A DNA stretch of 64,000 nucleotides from Symbiotaphrina buchneri (taxonomy: Eukaryota; Ascomycota; Symbiotaphrinales; Symbiotaphrinaceae): the NCBI GenBank assembly GCA_001599915.1, contig BCIG01000030.1, positions 248,001-312,000 on the forward strand, written 5' to 3'. The position numbers were made by a program, and so were the translations under genes. Below are positions 11,054 to 22,310 of this stretch, one piece after another. The notes beneath the pieces are model-generated. The model saw only the letters and a list, made by a program, of their open reading frames with translations. It ran no database searches and was not told the DNA's origin. The stretch's first letter is position 1; each line of letters starts with the position of its first letter.

Positions 11054-12240
11054 GCCAGCGTGGCGCATCATCCTTTTTGTGTTTGACAGGCCAAGAAGGT
11101 AAGTTAAATTACTTCGTTGCCGTCATCCCGGTTCCGGGTATGGGAAAAGGCATAGACCATGCCTAAAGCGAGCCAATGCCCGGTCTTGTTCAGAGCATCT
11201 TGAACTTACCGTATGCCGATTGTCGCGAAAAGAGGTAGAGGGTGACGGAAAGTGCCCCTTTTTTGGAGCGGCAAGGCGCCGACCCCTGATACTGGAGGCA
11301 TGATCGACCCTCGGTTCATTGACTGCATGTCTTCGACAGGATCATTGGTGTCCTCGGCGTCCTGGCTCCTGAGTGGTGCCTCCAGTGCCTTGGCACCTTA
11401 TGGGAAGATGCGATGCGCCCCGAGTGGGTACCTTATTTAGAGAATCGCCCGCATGGTGCTCAACAGTAGAAGGCAAAAGCCTTGAGTGGAGGAAGCAGGA
11501 TAATACCAATAACCATAAGCTGCCTTAGGTGCCCTGTGAGAGCCTTAGCTCGCTGGCCCATTGTACGGAGTACCCGTACCGTTGTTGCACGCGTTTGCTA
11601 TTTATTGTTGGCGTGGGGGGCGCGGGAAGTGCCAACACCGGCGTACGATATACTTGTCACTCGTACCGTACCGGTGCTTCAGGGTACTTCGTACTTTAAA
11701 AGGCTCGCTACGGACGGGACTAAGATAGGTGAGAGGCCAAAGCTCTCATTTGTTGCTGCTGCTGCTGCTCTGCCCTGCTCTGTCGTCCCCCAGCTCCTCC
11801 TTATTCGACCATGGCCCGTCCAGCCACGCTCTCAGTCATTCATTGATGCGTCTTCTCCGTTCGTAATTCTCTTCGTTGTCGTGTCAGCATGCTTCAAACT
11901 TGACTTTGGAAAGTCCCTCATTTTTGCTGAATTCTTTTCGAGCTCTCCACGTCTGTGTTATCGACGTGTATCTACTCGCGTCCTAATACTCGGATTTAGA
12001 ACCCTGTTCCTGGACCTTGGGACCTGCCGTCACTGGCCACCCCCTAATACTACCATTGACTGTCCCCTGCCGGACACTTCATGTCGCAAATATCCATGAA
12101 CCTTAAGGACTCAATCTAGGTCGCCGGCTATCTGTTTCTACTCGAGACGCACAGCAAGGTTTGATTGGGAATAATTACACACAAGCTGGTTGCAGCTGGC
12201 CGGCCTTGCAGCTCCAATCGTCTGCGCTACGTTCCCCACG

Positions 12241-15200
12241 ATGCCATTTTTCTCGAAAGTCTTTAAGAGCAAGGACAGTGCGGCTCACTCGACGAAAACC
12301 AAAAAGATCACTCCGCAAGAGCCTGCGGCTGCTACGCAAGTCCAACCTCGGTATGAACAGCCTTGGCTACGCAAAGAAGTGGAAGCGGAGGAGGTGCAGG
12401 AGCTATTAAGAGGATGTACTCAAGAACTGAAGGCTCGAGGTCCGTTTACAACACACTGTCCTCGTATAACATTGCCCCAACAATAGAGTCTGGCTAATCC
12501 CTTAATTCAATCAGCTTTACAATCGCCCTTCTTCCTACTTCCCTTCCGACCCACTGCTGAAGCCAGCTCTGCAAGATCCTTCCTGCGCAACTTCTTCTAT
12601 CCTGCTGCAGGAAATGGCGGAAGATTAACTGGGGAAGCTTTGAGACAAGAATTACGGTTAACAGAGCCTGCTGTCTGTCTCTGCGACACTTGACTTGTGC
12701 TTCTCATGCTGACTTCTCCTAGGTGTTGGCCAGCGTCATGAAATGGTGTTGGAGCAGGCTCCCAGGCGGGGTTGTGGCTTGGGAGGCATACGAGTTGTTC
12801 CGTGTGGGTGAACAAGGTGGGAACAGGATACCCCAGTCCTGGCTTGTGAGACAGTCCATTGACCAAGCTTCCAGATTCGAACATGGCCAGGGACGCCTTT
12901 GCCACCTTCATACCAATCAGCGTCGAATCAGACGCGAGGACCAAGATCATCTTCGATTTTTTTGATTTGATGGCTGCAGTTGCGGCGTACGGAAAGACGA
13001 ATGGCTTTGGGGGCAGGAAACTGTCCAGATATGCTGGGTGGTGGGCTTTCGAACACGGCGATTCTGGGACGGGATTTGATGGCGGCTATAAAACTTGGAT
13101 AGGGTGGGCTATCCCCTGACCTGCTCAATCTTTACACTTGACTGATAACCTTCCAGCGCTGCGGACGCTACAAGTCATCTATTTTTTGCCTATCTGCGGT
13201 CATTATCTCCTGATTCTGTTCGAGGGGTCAATGGGATATCGGCACTTCCTTTATCACTTCAGTCTCTGGTCGAGGCAACTGAGTACCCGCCTCAAAGCCC
13301 AGCATTTCTACGGACACCTACAACGAAAGTCGTCATGATCGTCGATGCAGTCTCACCAACTCCATTTGCCCTCCTCCGCCGGGCAAGAAACTTCGAGTAC
13401 CGAGATGATGACCCCGTACTCCAAAGGCTCGCGGATTTCGATGATCCTGTTCACGCTTTGACTGATGAGTGCCGCCGGGTACTCCAGAGCATATCTTCGA
13501 CGAATGATTCCGGTTTGATTACGACTAAATCGCCGGCGATGGGAGGGGACTGGTCACGTTTTCAAGACATGGGGTTTGCCGGCTTGCTGGAGGGAGCAGA
13601 AGAAGAGCCGGAGAACGGTTTCTCCTCCCTTAGTAGTCGTTACGGACAGAGGGGCCTGCGCGGAGCACCCATGTCACGGAACAATAAAGGTGGACGGCCT
13701 ACCACGCCATCTTGGGCTGATTTTTTGTCTTCTGGATTCGTGGATGGAATGGACAATAGACCAGCATTCTCTCTGCCCCCGGATAAGATGCTCCCTCCTA
13801 TCACTACGTCTCGGGTTCACAGCTCGCAGTCGAACACGAACATGACGGACGGCGGTGAATCAACGCTAGAACCTGGAGAACTTGCAAGCATCAATCGTCT
13901 GGAACTGGATGACGCTTTCTGGTGGGTATGGATGTCAAGCTTGGCACCCGAGGAACCCGCTGAGAGGAAATCCGCATTTGGACGGTGCGCTCTGGTAGAG
14001 ACGAACATAGCGCAAGGCCGGTGGCTCGTAATTGAAGAGCAAGTCAAGGGCGCCGCGCCGGAGCCAGAGGAGGGAGCGTATGTAGTGGAGAAGAAGAGTC
14101 GGTTTGCTATCTCTAAGCGCTCTAGGAAAGCCCGCCGCGAGTCTGGCAAGCACCTCGCTCCACCACCTCCTCAACCGTACAAGCAAGCTAGAAGCGCGGC
14201 GGAGAGCAAAGCAAATCTCGGTCCAGATCAACATGCGAGGATTCACGCAGCTGCCGCAGCCTTACAAGAGAGGCAGAAGCAACAGGAGGCCGCTAGACTT
14301 TCACCCCCTGAACCTAGGGGAAGGCTTGGAGAGGCAGCCTCAATGAAGACCACCAGTGTGTTCACCTTGCAACCGGTCATCATGAGCGAGGCCGCTCCAG
14401 CAATGAAGTGGGCCAATAGTTACGACAAAGACGCCATTCGCCGCCAGTATCTCGGAGACAACTACGCTGGAAGAGGACATTCTAAGGAGCTCCTACCTAC
14501 CAATGGTAATACTGAAAATGATGAAATCGCAAAGGTACCAACTGGTCAATCGTTCACGAAAGACGAGCCTTCAACTAAAGAGAAGGAGTTGGCTAAACAG
14601 AGGGATCTTCCTGCGCTTCCTTTTGACCATCTCACGCCTCCGCCGATTGAGGAACACCCTGCGCTGCGTCCAGATAGAGAAGGAATCGTCGAAGTGGAAG
14701 AGGAGGAAAAGGCGCCGTCTACCAGCGGTCCCAGTTTCCAAACCCGTGCAGCCGCGTTATTGAATCCCGCAAAATCCGAGACGCCGACACAAACACCCTC
14801 CCCTAAAGCAAGAACTCCCAAGCTGCGGTCTGAAGTGCAGACACCTGCCACGGTCATACCTACACCTCCTGTGGCACATCAACCACCACAGCAATCGATG
14901 CCTCTTGAGACGACGGAGGCGCCGTTCACCATGCCGAACCAGGCCCCAGCAGGAAGAAAACCTGTTGCTCATATACAACGTTCTCAAGCACCGTCGCAAG
15001 CGCAATCCCAAGCACAATCACAAGCACAGTCAAGGAGTTTTACTCCGGAACCCACTGACAACGCTCAAAAGGTCCCTGCTACGACTTCCCCTTCATCGCC
15101 ACCAATCAAAAAGCAAGCACACAAGCTTCAGAAGCGAGAGAGACAAGGCGGCTTTAGGAGACTTTTTGGAAAGAACAAGTCTACCGTGCCTGACCATTCG

Positions 15201-15993
15201 GCTGGGCCATTGCAGCCAAGGTCAAACCCGCAAACCGGCCTGCAGGTCACTGACGAGAAGCCTTCTCTCGGAAAGCGATTATCCTTCCGGAAAAAGAGCC
15301 CACCTGCCGTATCAGCCCACGACCATACTGCCATTGCCGAAACGCCGGCAGACCCCATCGGGTCAAGGAGCGGTCCGACTACGCCAACAGAGGGATCTGC
15401 GGACATCCCTTTGGCATACGCTCCTGAGCATCCAACGCCCTCAACCAGGGATGAGAGTGCTTCAGGAATTGATTCCGTTGAAGAGCGTAGGGCTGATCAT
15501 GAGTTCCGCAGCTTCGACCAAGGTCCATTGACGGATATGCCGGCTTTTGTCCCGCCAGAAACAGATAAGCTCTCCAGGCAGGCGCCACCACAGCGTCATG
15601 AGAACGAGTCATTTGATGATTACGCTCCACCTTCCGGCGAAGACCCTGTCGTCCTCCAAAAGCCGGCTCGGATCGATCCGGACGATCCGAACGAGATGAC
15701 GCGCCAGGTTTCACCATCACAAGATCGGTGGGCTCAGATTCGGAAAAACGCTGCAGAACGTGCGGCAGCCAGACAAAGCGAGGAACAGTCGAGACAAAGC
15801 CGCCAAAGCGCGCGAACAGATAGAACGGATGACGGAGAGACTAGTGGTGAAGAGAGTAAGTCGTTACCGCATCATCAACAGTGTCTTCTAATGCCAATTC
15901 TTTGTAGCTATCGAATCTCGAGTTGCACGTATCAAGGCGCGTGTGGCTGAGTTGACGGGGGGCATGGAGAACCAGCACGCAACACGAGTCTGA
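12241..15993 (+). CDS. Msb1/Mug8-like morphogenesis protein
   Basis: Predicted 1154 aa from exons 12241-12439, 12515-12672, 12723-12816, 12875-13103, 13157-15855 and 15908-15993. It opens MPFFSKVFKSKDS. The first 480 or so residues match the fungal MSB1/Mug8 domain (older name DUF1708): segments PFFLLPFRP, KIIFDFFDLMAAVAAYGK and ALLRRARNFEYRDDDPVLQ are characteristic. The rest is long, polar and disordered, with basic patches such as KKQAHKLQKRERQGGFRR, a short SQAQ repeat (15000-15035) and a final coiled helix (RVARIKARVAEL). Yeast Msb1 acts in bud emergence with Cdc42/Rho1 and Boi1; fission-yeast Mug8 belongs to the same family. A role in polarised growth is therefore inferred. The leader is CT-rich. 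The family call is firm; the biochemical activity is unknown. Confidence 0.88.
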
Positions 15994-16580
15994 TAGGACG
16001 CGGAAACCCTCTCTATAAGTCGTCGAGCACATCTTTTATCCGACCATATGTTCGACCTGTTGGCAAGCAAAGCAGCTTTAAGGATACCCACAACATGCTA
16101 GTTTTCCGTTCTCATTCCAGCAGCATCGTCACAGCTCGGTCGCCTAGACTCCTGTGACTACGCTATTTGTTCATCACCAGACAGCAATTTCCTTTCATAT
16201 GATTCGATGACAACCCCTTTTGCGCCACGCAGCTATGTTTTGGAGATACCAGATATGCTTGAGTTTTGCTGTTGCTTGGCTTGGATTGCACCACGTTCGT
16301 TCTCGCGGCTTGCTTTCCGCGCCATGATTGGCTTTCGTCTCACAATGTACAACAAATCATTCGAATCTAAAAGACACCAGCCAGGCGCCAGATTGCGCGT
16401 CCTGCCTTCTCATAGACCATAGCCTAATCTAATCGGATTCTTGTGTGGCATGTATTGGTGCCTTTGCTAATAGACATGTTCTAAAAGATATAGCTCAACA
16501 TGTCTCCTATGCAGATGACGAAATTTCTCTGCCTTGAGACTGATCCTAATTCATCTCCAGTTATATATCTACACCAGACA
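15994..16580. other. Convergent intergenic spacer
   Basis: This lies between the stops of the Msb1-like gene (+) and the NDUFAF7-like gene (-). It should hold two 3' UTRs. A 71-codon plus-strand frame at 16207-16422 has no support. Nothing else was seen. Confidence 0.4.
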
Positions 16581-18216
16581 TTACACAGTAGTCATAACGC
16601 TGGCATTCTTGTACCAGCTGAGTAGTGGGTTTTCTCCGCTCCTTGTCATGGTATCTTCCACATAAGCCCACCGTCTGAGAAAATCCTCGTGGCTCATCAC
16701 ACTGGTCAGCTTGCCCGTCAGGGCACGATAGAGTGCTTCCATGACGCGGAAATCGGTGGGGAAAAGAATGTCAAAGTAGCCTTGTTGAACCTAGAAGACG
16801 TTCCATTAGTCCACGTTAGGCGGCCGGGAGCATTTCACCAGAATGGCACTCATGCTGGGAAGAAAGCTTACCAGAGGCGTGGTCACCGGTACCGTCCTCC
16901 GCTCATAGCGCGTCTGCACGACGGGAGCATTGACTCCTGGGACGGCGTCGGGGAGGCTGTGAAAGTCGGATGTCAAGAGACGGTGCGCGGGGAAGTAATC
17001 GTGGAGGATGTCGAAGAACTGCATCAGCCGGGTGGGTATATACTCGGGGGTTGTAAGGTTGGGCGCAAAAGGAAGTGAGGCACGTGCTCGGCGCAGAAGC
17101 CTCGATCCTTGTAGGGGATGCTTGTATGGCACTCGCGCACAAGCGGTCTTCCGCACCGCAAGAAAGCGTGAGGCAAGGGGGTCGATCTGAGGGGAGTAGA
17201 ACTCGTAGAAGTCTCCGTCTCCGTCGATGAGGACGGTGCCCTGTAAGGGCTGGTCGGTATCGGGGTCGTAGCGGATGACGTCGTGAGCGAAGTTGTCGAA
17301 GACCTCTAGGGCCAGGAAGAAGCAGGGAGAAGGTACATAAGTGTCCCACGCGAAAATGGACCGGTTGATGATCTCCACCTTGTTGGCGTGGCCCCGGGAC
17401 GCGGCATTGCGATAAAGCTGTCTTCGCTGTAGGGAAGCAAGGGAGGATGAGATCTCTATTATCTTGAACTTCGTGCGGTCATACACGGATGGATCTGTGT
17501 CGCGGATGTAGTCCAGGATATTGAGCATGAGTGTACCGTTGCCTGCGCCAATCTCGTACAGTATGAGGTCGTGGTAAGGATACAGAGAGAGCTTGTAGTT
17601 GGTGATGAGATAACGCGCTATCGCCTCGCCATAGTAGGGACGGAAGAGCTCTGTAGGCGTATGCCAAAGCTGACGGGTTGGATTCTCCTGTTTCGCATCC
17701 AGCTTGTCCTCGAACTCAGTGTATCTGTTGCCGAGGATCTTGTAGAACTCCGGCTCGTCCTTGATATTGTTGAAGTCGAAAGGTTCACCTGGGTGGAAGA
17801 TCACCACCTGCTTGGAGAAGTACCCATAATTTGGATTGTATAAGCTGTCTGTCATGGTATCAGCCACGTTGTGCACAGTCCGTTGTGGACAGCCTCTCAC
17901 CATCGATGAATTCTCTAGTCAACATTTTCACTCTTTTCGGTCGTTCTCGTCGACTCTTCAATTGCTCAGCGGTGACCATCGGGTACTTTCGGTATTCATC
18001 CATCTTATCGCTCGGTAATATCTCCGTTCGTTGCTGCCAATTGCTTTCTCTGCGGCTGTCGTCTTGCCAATCTGTGGAGACATAGCGGCGTTGAACAGGC
18101 ACTGCACTCCTTGGCTGAGGGCGCCGCAGGATCCCCTTGGCGGAGGACCTGATGCCCGGGCATTCCCTGTGTCGGAAAAGCTGTCTGAAGAGACAACTCA
18201 CAATTGGTGAATCCAT
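16581..18216 (-). CDS. NDUFAF7-like mitochondrial SAM-dependent methyltransferase (complex I assembly)
   Basis: Predicted 500 aa, exons 18216-17901, 17848-16872, 16790-16581. The start at 18216 gives an Arg-rich, Ser/Ala-containing N-terminus typical of a mitochondrial presequence; an in-frame Met lies upstream at 18330. The enzyme domain begins MVTAEQL, then DSLYNPNYGYFSK. The SAM-binding glycine motif EIGAGNG is at 204-210. The C-terminal exon (GYFDILFPTDFRVMEAL, HEDFLRRWA) is well conserved in fungi. The family (DUF185, bacterial MidA) methylates an arginine of the NDUFS2 subunit of complex I in animals. A matrix role in complex I assembly is inferred by homology. It is transcribed head-to-head with the cysteine synthase gene across 208 bp. 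The start codon choice is the main uncertainty. Confidence 0.9.
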
Positions 18217-18424
18217 GGGGTGGTCGTTAGTGCTGCGCACGGGAAGCGTTGTTGAGGGAGCGGAGGTGACCACACGGGGACAGAAAAAGGTCCCGTCGCG
18301 ATGTGGCCCAAGCTTCTTCCTTTGGAGCAAGCAACCGCCCTCGAGAGCTCAACACCAAACCACGTTCAGCTGCGCAAGAAGTGAGAGATGGACGTTCGCC
18401 TACTATGAAATTCGGTATAGTCCA
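18217..18424. promoter_or_regulatory. Shared divergent promoter, NDUFAF7-like / cysteine synthase
   Basis: Only 208 bp separate two start codons facing away from each other, so both promoters must lie here or inside the opposite leader. No TATA box or known operator was identified. Confidence 0.5.
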
Positions 18425-19931
18425 ATGGAACACCGTCAGCAACTGTACCTGGCAAGCGCCTTCGTTGCTGGCGTACTTCTCACTCTAGGCTTGAAGGACT
18501 TCTACCCAGATCTAGAACGACGGTTTCGCCGTGGGGCCCGTGGCGCCTCTACGACAGCTGCGCCGCAGGCTATTGCTCCCCAGCCTATTGCTTTAAAGGA
18601 TGATACAAACTCAGGGACTGCTAGGGAGAATGAAATCGTGGAAGGGATAGAGGGCACCATTGGCAATACGCCTTTGATCAAGATCAAGTCCTTGTCAGAA
18701 GAGACCGGATGCGAGATACTGGCCAAGGCTGAGGTCAGTGAACCGGCAATTACTGCGATTTGGCACCGAGTATGTCTGATGTATTGTAGTTCCTCAATGG
18801 CGGTGGCGGAAGCCCCAAAGACAGGGTAGCATTAAACATTATACGGATGGTAGACCTATAGCTGTTTCCCAACCATGACCTGAGCTGACCAGAGTAAAGG
18901 CCGAAGAAGAGGGCTTGTTAACGCCACACTCCGGAGACACAATATATGAAGGCACTGTGGGTTCGACTGGAATATCACTTGCTACGCTTGCCCGTGCCAG
19001 AGGTTATCTGGCCCACATGTATGTAGTACCTCGCACATCTGTTCCACTACTCCCCAATCTCGGACCACATCTGATGTCAATCTACAGTTGCATGCCGAAC
19101 GACCAGGCCACGGAGAAGTCAGACTTGCTGTTGAAACTGGGTGCCGAGGTTGAAAGAGTCAAGCCAGCACCTATTGTTGATCAGAATCAGTTTGTGAATA
19201 AGGCTCGCACCCGGGCTCTTGAGCATACGAATGACCCAAATCGGCCCGGGCGAGGCTTCTTCGCTGATCAGTTCGAAACGGAGGCAAACTGGCGAGCTCA
19301 CTACACAGGGACAGGCCCAGAAATATACCGGCAAACGGGTGGTGAGCTGGACGCATTCGTGGCCGGGGCTGGCACAGGAGGTACCATATCTGGGGTTGCA
19401 TTGTTTCTCAAATCCAAGCTCCCCAAGTTAGAGGTCGTCCTAGCGGACCCTCAGGGGAGCGGGCTCTACAACCGCGTCAAGTACGGCGTTATGTTTGACC
19501 CGAAAGAGAGAGAAGGCACTAGACGGAGACATCAGGTCGATACCATTGTTGAAGGAATCGGCGTAAATCGGGTGACTGCCAATTTTGAAGCAGGCAGAGA
19601 ACTCGTCAATGACGCTGTGAGAGTTACCGACGACCAAGCCATGGCAATGGCTCGGTGGCTGGTGGAAAAGGACGGCATATTCATTGGCAGTAGCAGTGCG
19701 GTAAACTGTGAGTCCCCGTGCTCCTGCTGTGTTTGGTGTCTCACACACAAGTATCCAGGTCTCGCTGCCGTACAAACCGCACTCAGACTTGGCCCAGGGC
19801 ACCGGGTCGTGACCATCTTGTGCGATTCAGGAACCCGACACCTGTCTAAATTTTGGGCAAAAGTGGGTAATGTCGGAGGAAAATCAGACACTACACTACA
19901 AGAAGTGTTGAATCCTGGCATTCGCAAATAG
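18425..19931 (+). CDS. Cysteine synthase 2-type PLP enzyme with N-terminal membrane anchor
   Basis: Predicted 426 aa, exons 18425-18733, 18790-18849, 18900-19018, 19088-19707, 19759-19931. A hydrophobic segment at residues 7-24 (YLASAFVAGVLLTLGL) looks like a signal anchor, as in the membrane-associated cysteine synthase 2 branch of fungi. The fold-type II PLP enzyme follows: GNTPLIKIKSLSE, the PLP-lysine motif GGGGSPKDR (Lys113), the substrate loop GTVGSTGISLA and the phosphate-binding loop GTGGTISG. The family makes cysteine from O-acetylserine and sulfide, or acts as a related beta-synthase. The canonical lysine motif of the main enzyme (GGSVKDR) is altered to GGGSPKDR, so its true substrate may differ. 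Conserved CDSGTRH near the C-terminus matches the family. Cellular location is inferred. Confidence 0.88.
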
Positions 19932-20066
19932 AGAGACGAACAGGGGTATCTTTAAACGCCCATAAACTGCATAGCCTTATCCTTCATAAGAACCCTATAA
20001 TGAAAATGCGTCTAATGACAGATCGACGGTGCCAATGTGCTTTATCAGCGGCATTTTGCCGCTCAT

Positions 20067-21950
20067 TTAAAGGCATTTGAAGCAGAACTCTCTATTACAC
20101 ACAAAGCCATTCTCCCCGCAACGTCGAATCGAGCCATTTGGGGCCTCCACTGAACCAGTACGTTGTTGGCTCAGTTCATCACTGCTACCGTCGTCTGCGC
20201 TGCTGATCACAATCACCTCTCCATTATTTTGGGTTTGTGGATGATTTTCAAGCAGGCTCTTTGCCGGGCTGTGGCGTAGAAGTGGCTTTAGTAAAGTCGA
20301 GATAGGGGTGGACTGTTTCTTCGGAGAAGAGCGCGTTGGTCGTGGCGGCGTGACTATCGCTACCTGAGTGACATCTCGGAGCACACTGGTATGCTCCTGC
20401 GAAGTAGATACTTCACTGTGGCTCATACTGACGACCTCCCTGCCATTGAATTGGGTTGTCGTGGAAAGTGACATGTTTTCCGCAGTAAACATCGAGATGG
20501 GCTTCTGCTGGAGGCAGACAGGATGGTGGACACCATCTGGTGTATTATCGACAGTGAGTGTGTTTGCCTTACGGCTACGTCGATTTATCTCCCTTGGCTC
20601 CCTCGATGAAGTCCGACGCTCAGGAGACGTTCTAATATGGAATGAGTCGTCACAATCTCCAAGCCCTTCTGCATTATCATGTGTAGAATGACGTGGAGTG
20701 GATAGTGAGGGCCTCGGAGCCCCATGCGGAGATTCGTTCCTAGACTGAGCTCGTAAGACCACCTGTTGCCAGAGCCCTAAGGCTTCAGCTATTTCATTCG
20801 AAGAGGACGGAGTTGACGATTTTCTTGGACCCTTGAGTAGTTGCATTGCAGGGTTGAGGCCCACTGAGTTCGAACGCCGTCCACCCCCACTTGCTCTCGA
20901 ACCCCCTCTGGCGGCGGAGACACTATCATCAACTCCACCAAGGTCCCAGTCATCTTCTGACGACAAGCTGTGTCCCTTCATCTTCTTCATATCTGGTGAA
21001 CTGCCTGAGGACACAGAGGAGTACTCCTCCATTATGAATGAATGCTCAGAGCCAGATTCTTGTGACAGCCGGGCAAGTTCCCTCGCTCGCCCTTTCCTGG
21101 AATCCAACGGTGGTCCTCGAGAGACGAATGTCTCCTCGAAATCTGATTTGTCGTCGTCCTCGTCTTCCGAGCTTCCAGGCGCTTCAGTCGCCGCTCTCAG
21201 ATATCGCTTCAATACGGGTCTTTTGCCGGGACTAGGTTGAGCCACGGGACCTGGAGTTCTCCAGGCAGCTTCTATGTTGGAAGACTCCAACGGTCGCAGC
21301 CTTGCCACATATTCCACTATCTGCGGACCAATCTTTTCGCCAAATTGTGCTAATATGGCATCTTCTGATGGCAGCTTATGACTATTCGATCGCGCTCTTC
21401 GTCCTGATGTGCGCGTTGACGATGTGCGGTCCTGTGTGAAGACCAACCTTTCCTCAAGAGGCACGAACTCACGAGAAGGGATTGGCTCGTCCTGCCACTC
21501 GTCGAGAAGGCCACCAAACACGTCGTCATCCTCTTGACCAAGCTGCGCTTTGTCCCGGTTGCCGCGGCGCTCATCATCTGAAAATGAGTCCTGTTCCGAC
21601 TGCCCATCATCCCAATCCTCATCGCCAAAGGCAGTATTTCCTTGGTCCTCGGGAGGAGCTGTAAATGCTCTTAGGAAAACTCTCCCTTCATCCACAGTAC
21701 CCACGTCCTGCTCATCCTTCATGTCCTCAATGTGGCCATTGTTGACAACAATCTCCCCGGTTTCCAGGTCAATCTCATCTCCAACGCCAGAGAAGTCCTT
21801 TCCATACTTTTCAAAAATAGCTTCGAAGCGTGACTTCAGCTTTAGATCGTTCTGGTTCCGTTGCTGGAACAGATCCCCAGCAGGATCAACGTCACGGCCT
21901 CTTTGCGGAGATAATCGCTGACGCTTAGAGGGGCGCCCCGTACCCTCCAT
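20067..21950 (-). CDS. Scm3/HJURP-type CENP-A histone chaperone
   Basis: A single open exon of 627 aa. The diagnostic Scm3 region is at residues 40-72 (RFEAIFEKYGKDFSGVGDEI and TGEIVV), just after a basic KRQRLSPQRGR nuclear signal. The middle is long, Ser- and acid-rich and probably disordered. The last 17 residues are a cysteine cluster (Cys611, 618, 623, 626; C-x6-C-x4-C-x2-C) that could bind zinc. Scm3 deposits the centromeric H3 variant at centromeres. The filamentous-fungal proteins are much longer than yeast Scm3, and this length fits. It converges with the cysteine synthase gene on the left and is divergent with Atg6 on the right. The N-terminal motif makes the call strong; zinc binding is inference. 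Confidence 0.85.
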   Translation of the reverse strand: MEGTGRPSKRQRLSPQRGRDVDPAGDLFQQRNQNDLKLKSRFEAIFEKYGKDFSGVGDEIDLETGEIVVNNGHIEDMKDEQDVGTVDEGRVFLRAFTAPPEDQGNTAFGDEDWDDGQSEQDSFSDDERRGNRDKAQLGQEDDDVFGGLLDEWQDEPIPSREFVPLEERLVFTQDRTSSTRTSGRRARSNSHKLPSEDAILAQFGEKIGPQIVEYVARLRPLESSNIEAAWRTPGPVAQPSPGKRPVLKRYLRAATEAPGSSEDEDDDKSDFEETFVSRGPPLDSRKGRARELARLSQESGSEHSFIMEEYSSVSSGSSPDMKKMKGHSLSSEDDWDLGGVDDSVSAARGGSRASGGGRRSNSVGLNPAMQLLKGPRKSSTPSSSNEIAEALGLWQQVVLRAQSRNESPHGAPRPSLSTPRHSTHDNAEGLGDCDDSFHIRTSPERRTSSREPREINRRSRKANTLTVDNTPDGVHHPVCLQQKPISMFTAENMSLSTTTQFNGREVVSMSHSEVSTSQEHTSVLRDVTQVAIVTPPRPTRSSPKKQSTPISTLLKPLLRHSPAKSLLENHPQTQNNGEVIVISSADDGSSDELSQQRTGSVEAPNGSIRRCGENGFVCNREFCFKCL

Positions 21951-22310
21951 CAGTCAGGCCTTTAGATGTATTATCTCAATGCCATGTAGAGCAGATAATC
22001 AGGAAAGTGTTTTCAAGCATCGAACACGGTCCTGGTGTGCGGGCCCTTGTAGTCGTGATCATGACCATCCGGCGTGGAGATGTGAATTCGAGTTGCGAGT
22101 CGCGAGTTTAGACAACAGAACGCCTGTTGCGTATTGGTAGCTAGGTAGGCGGAGGTTGCCGTTGCCTAGGCGTTCCCCCTTCAACTGCGTCACACGTATG
22201 GGCTTGCTAACTCCGTACAGGAGGAGATGCGATTTGACTGATTACCACCTCCGTCGGCCTGGCTCACACCAGATGAATATGGCGCGGTCGGCGAGTTGAA
22301 GCTTTTAAAG
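21951..22310. promoter_or_regulatory. Divergent promoter region, Scm3 / Atg6
   Basis: A 360-bp region lies between two divergent start codons. It contains CTCCGTACAGGAGG near 22210 and several GAGTTGCGAGTCGCGAGT-like near-repeats around 22090. No specific factor site can be named. Confidence 0.4.

Larger units (their letters stand above)
10061..12240. other. Divergent gene-poor region
   Basis: About 2.2 kb separates the DUF3140 gene (-) and the Msb1-like gene (+). No coding region was recognised. It holds a 14-bp palindrome at 10753-10766, another at 11040-11053, the GTACGGAGTAC motif at 11563-11573 and a short CTG run near 11755-11770. The last 450 bp are pyrimidine-rich and probably form the leader of the Msb1-like gene. 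An unannotated non-coding RNA at 10.65-11.1 kb cannot be excluded. Confidence 0.4.

Noticed and set aside
11482-12099. Plus-strand open frame of 205 codons before the Msb1-like gene
   Set aside because: It lies in the pyrimidine-rich leader and shows no conserved protein sequence.
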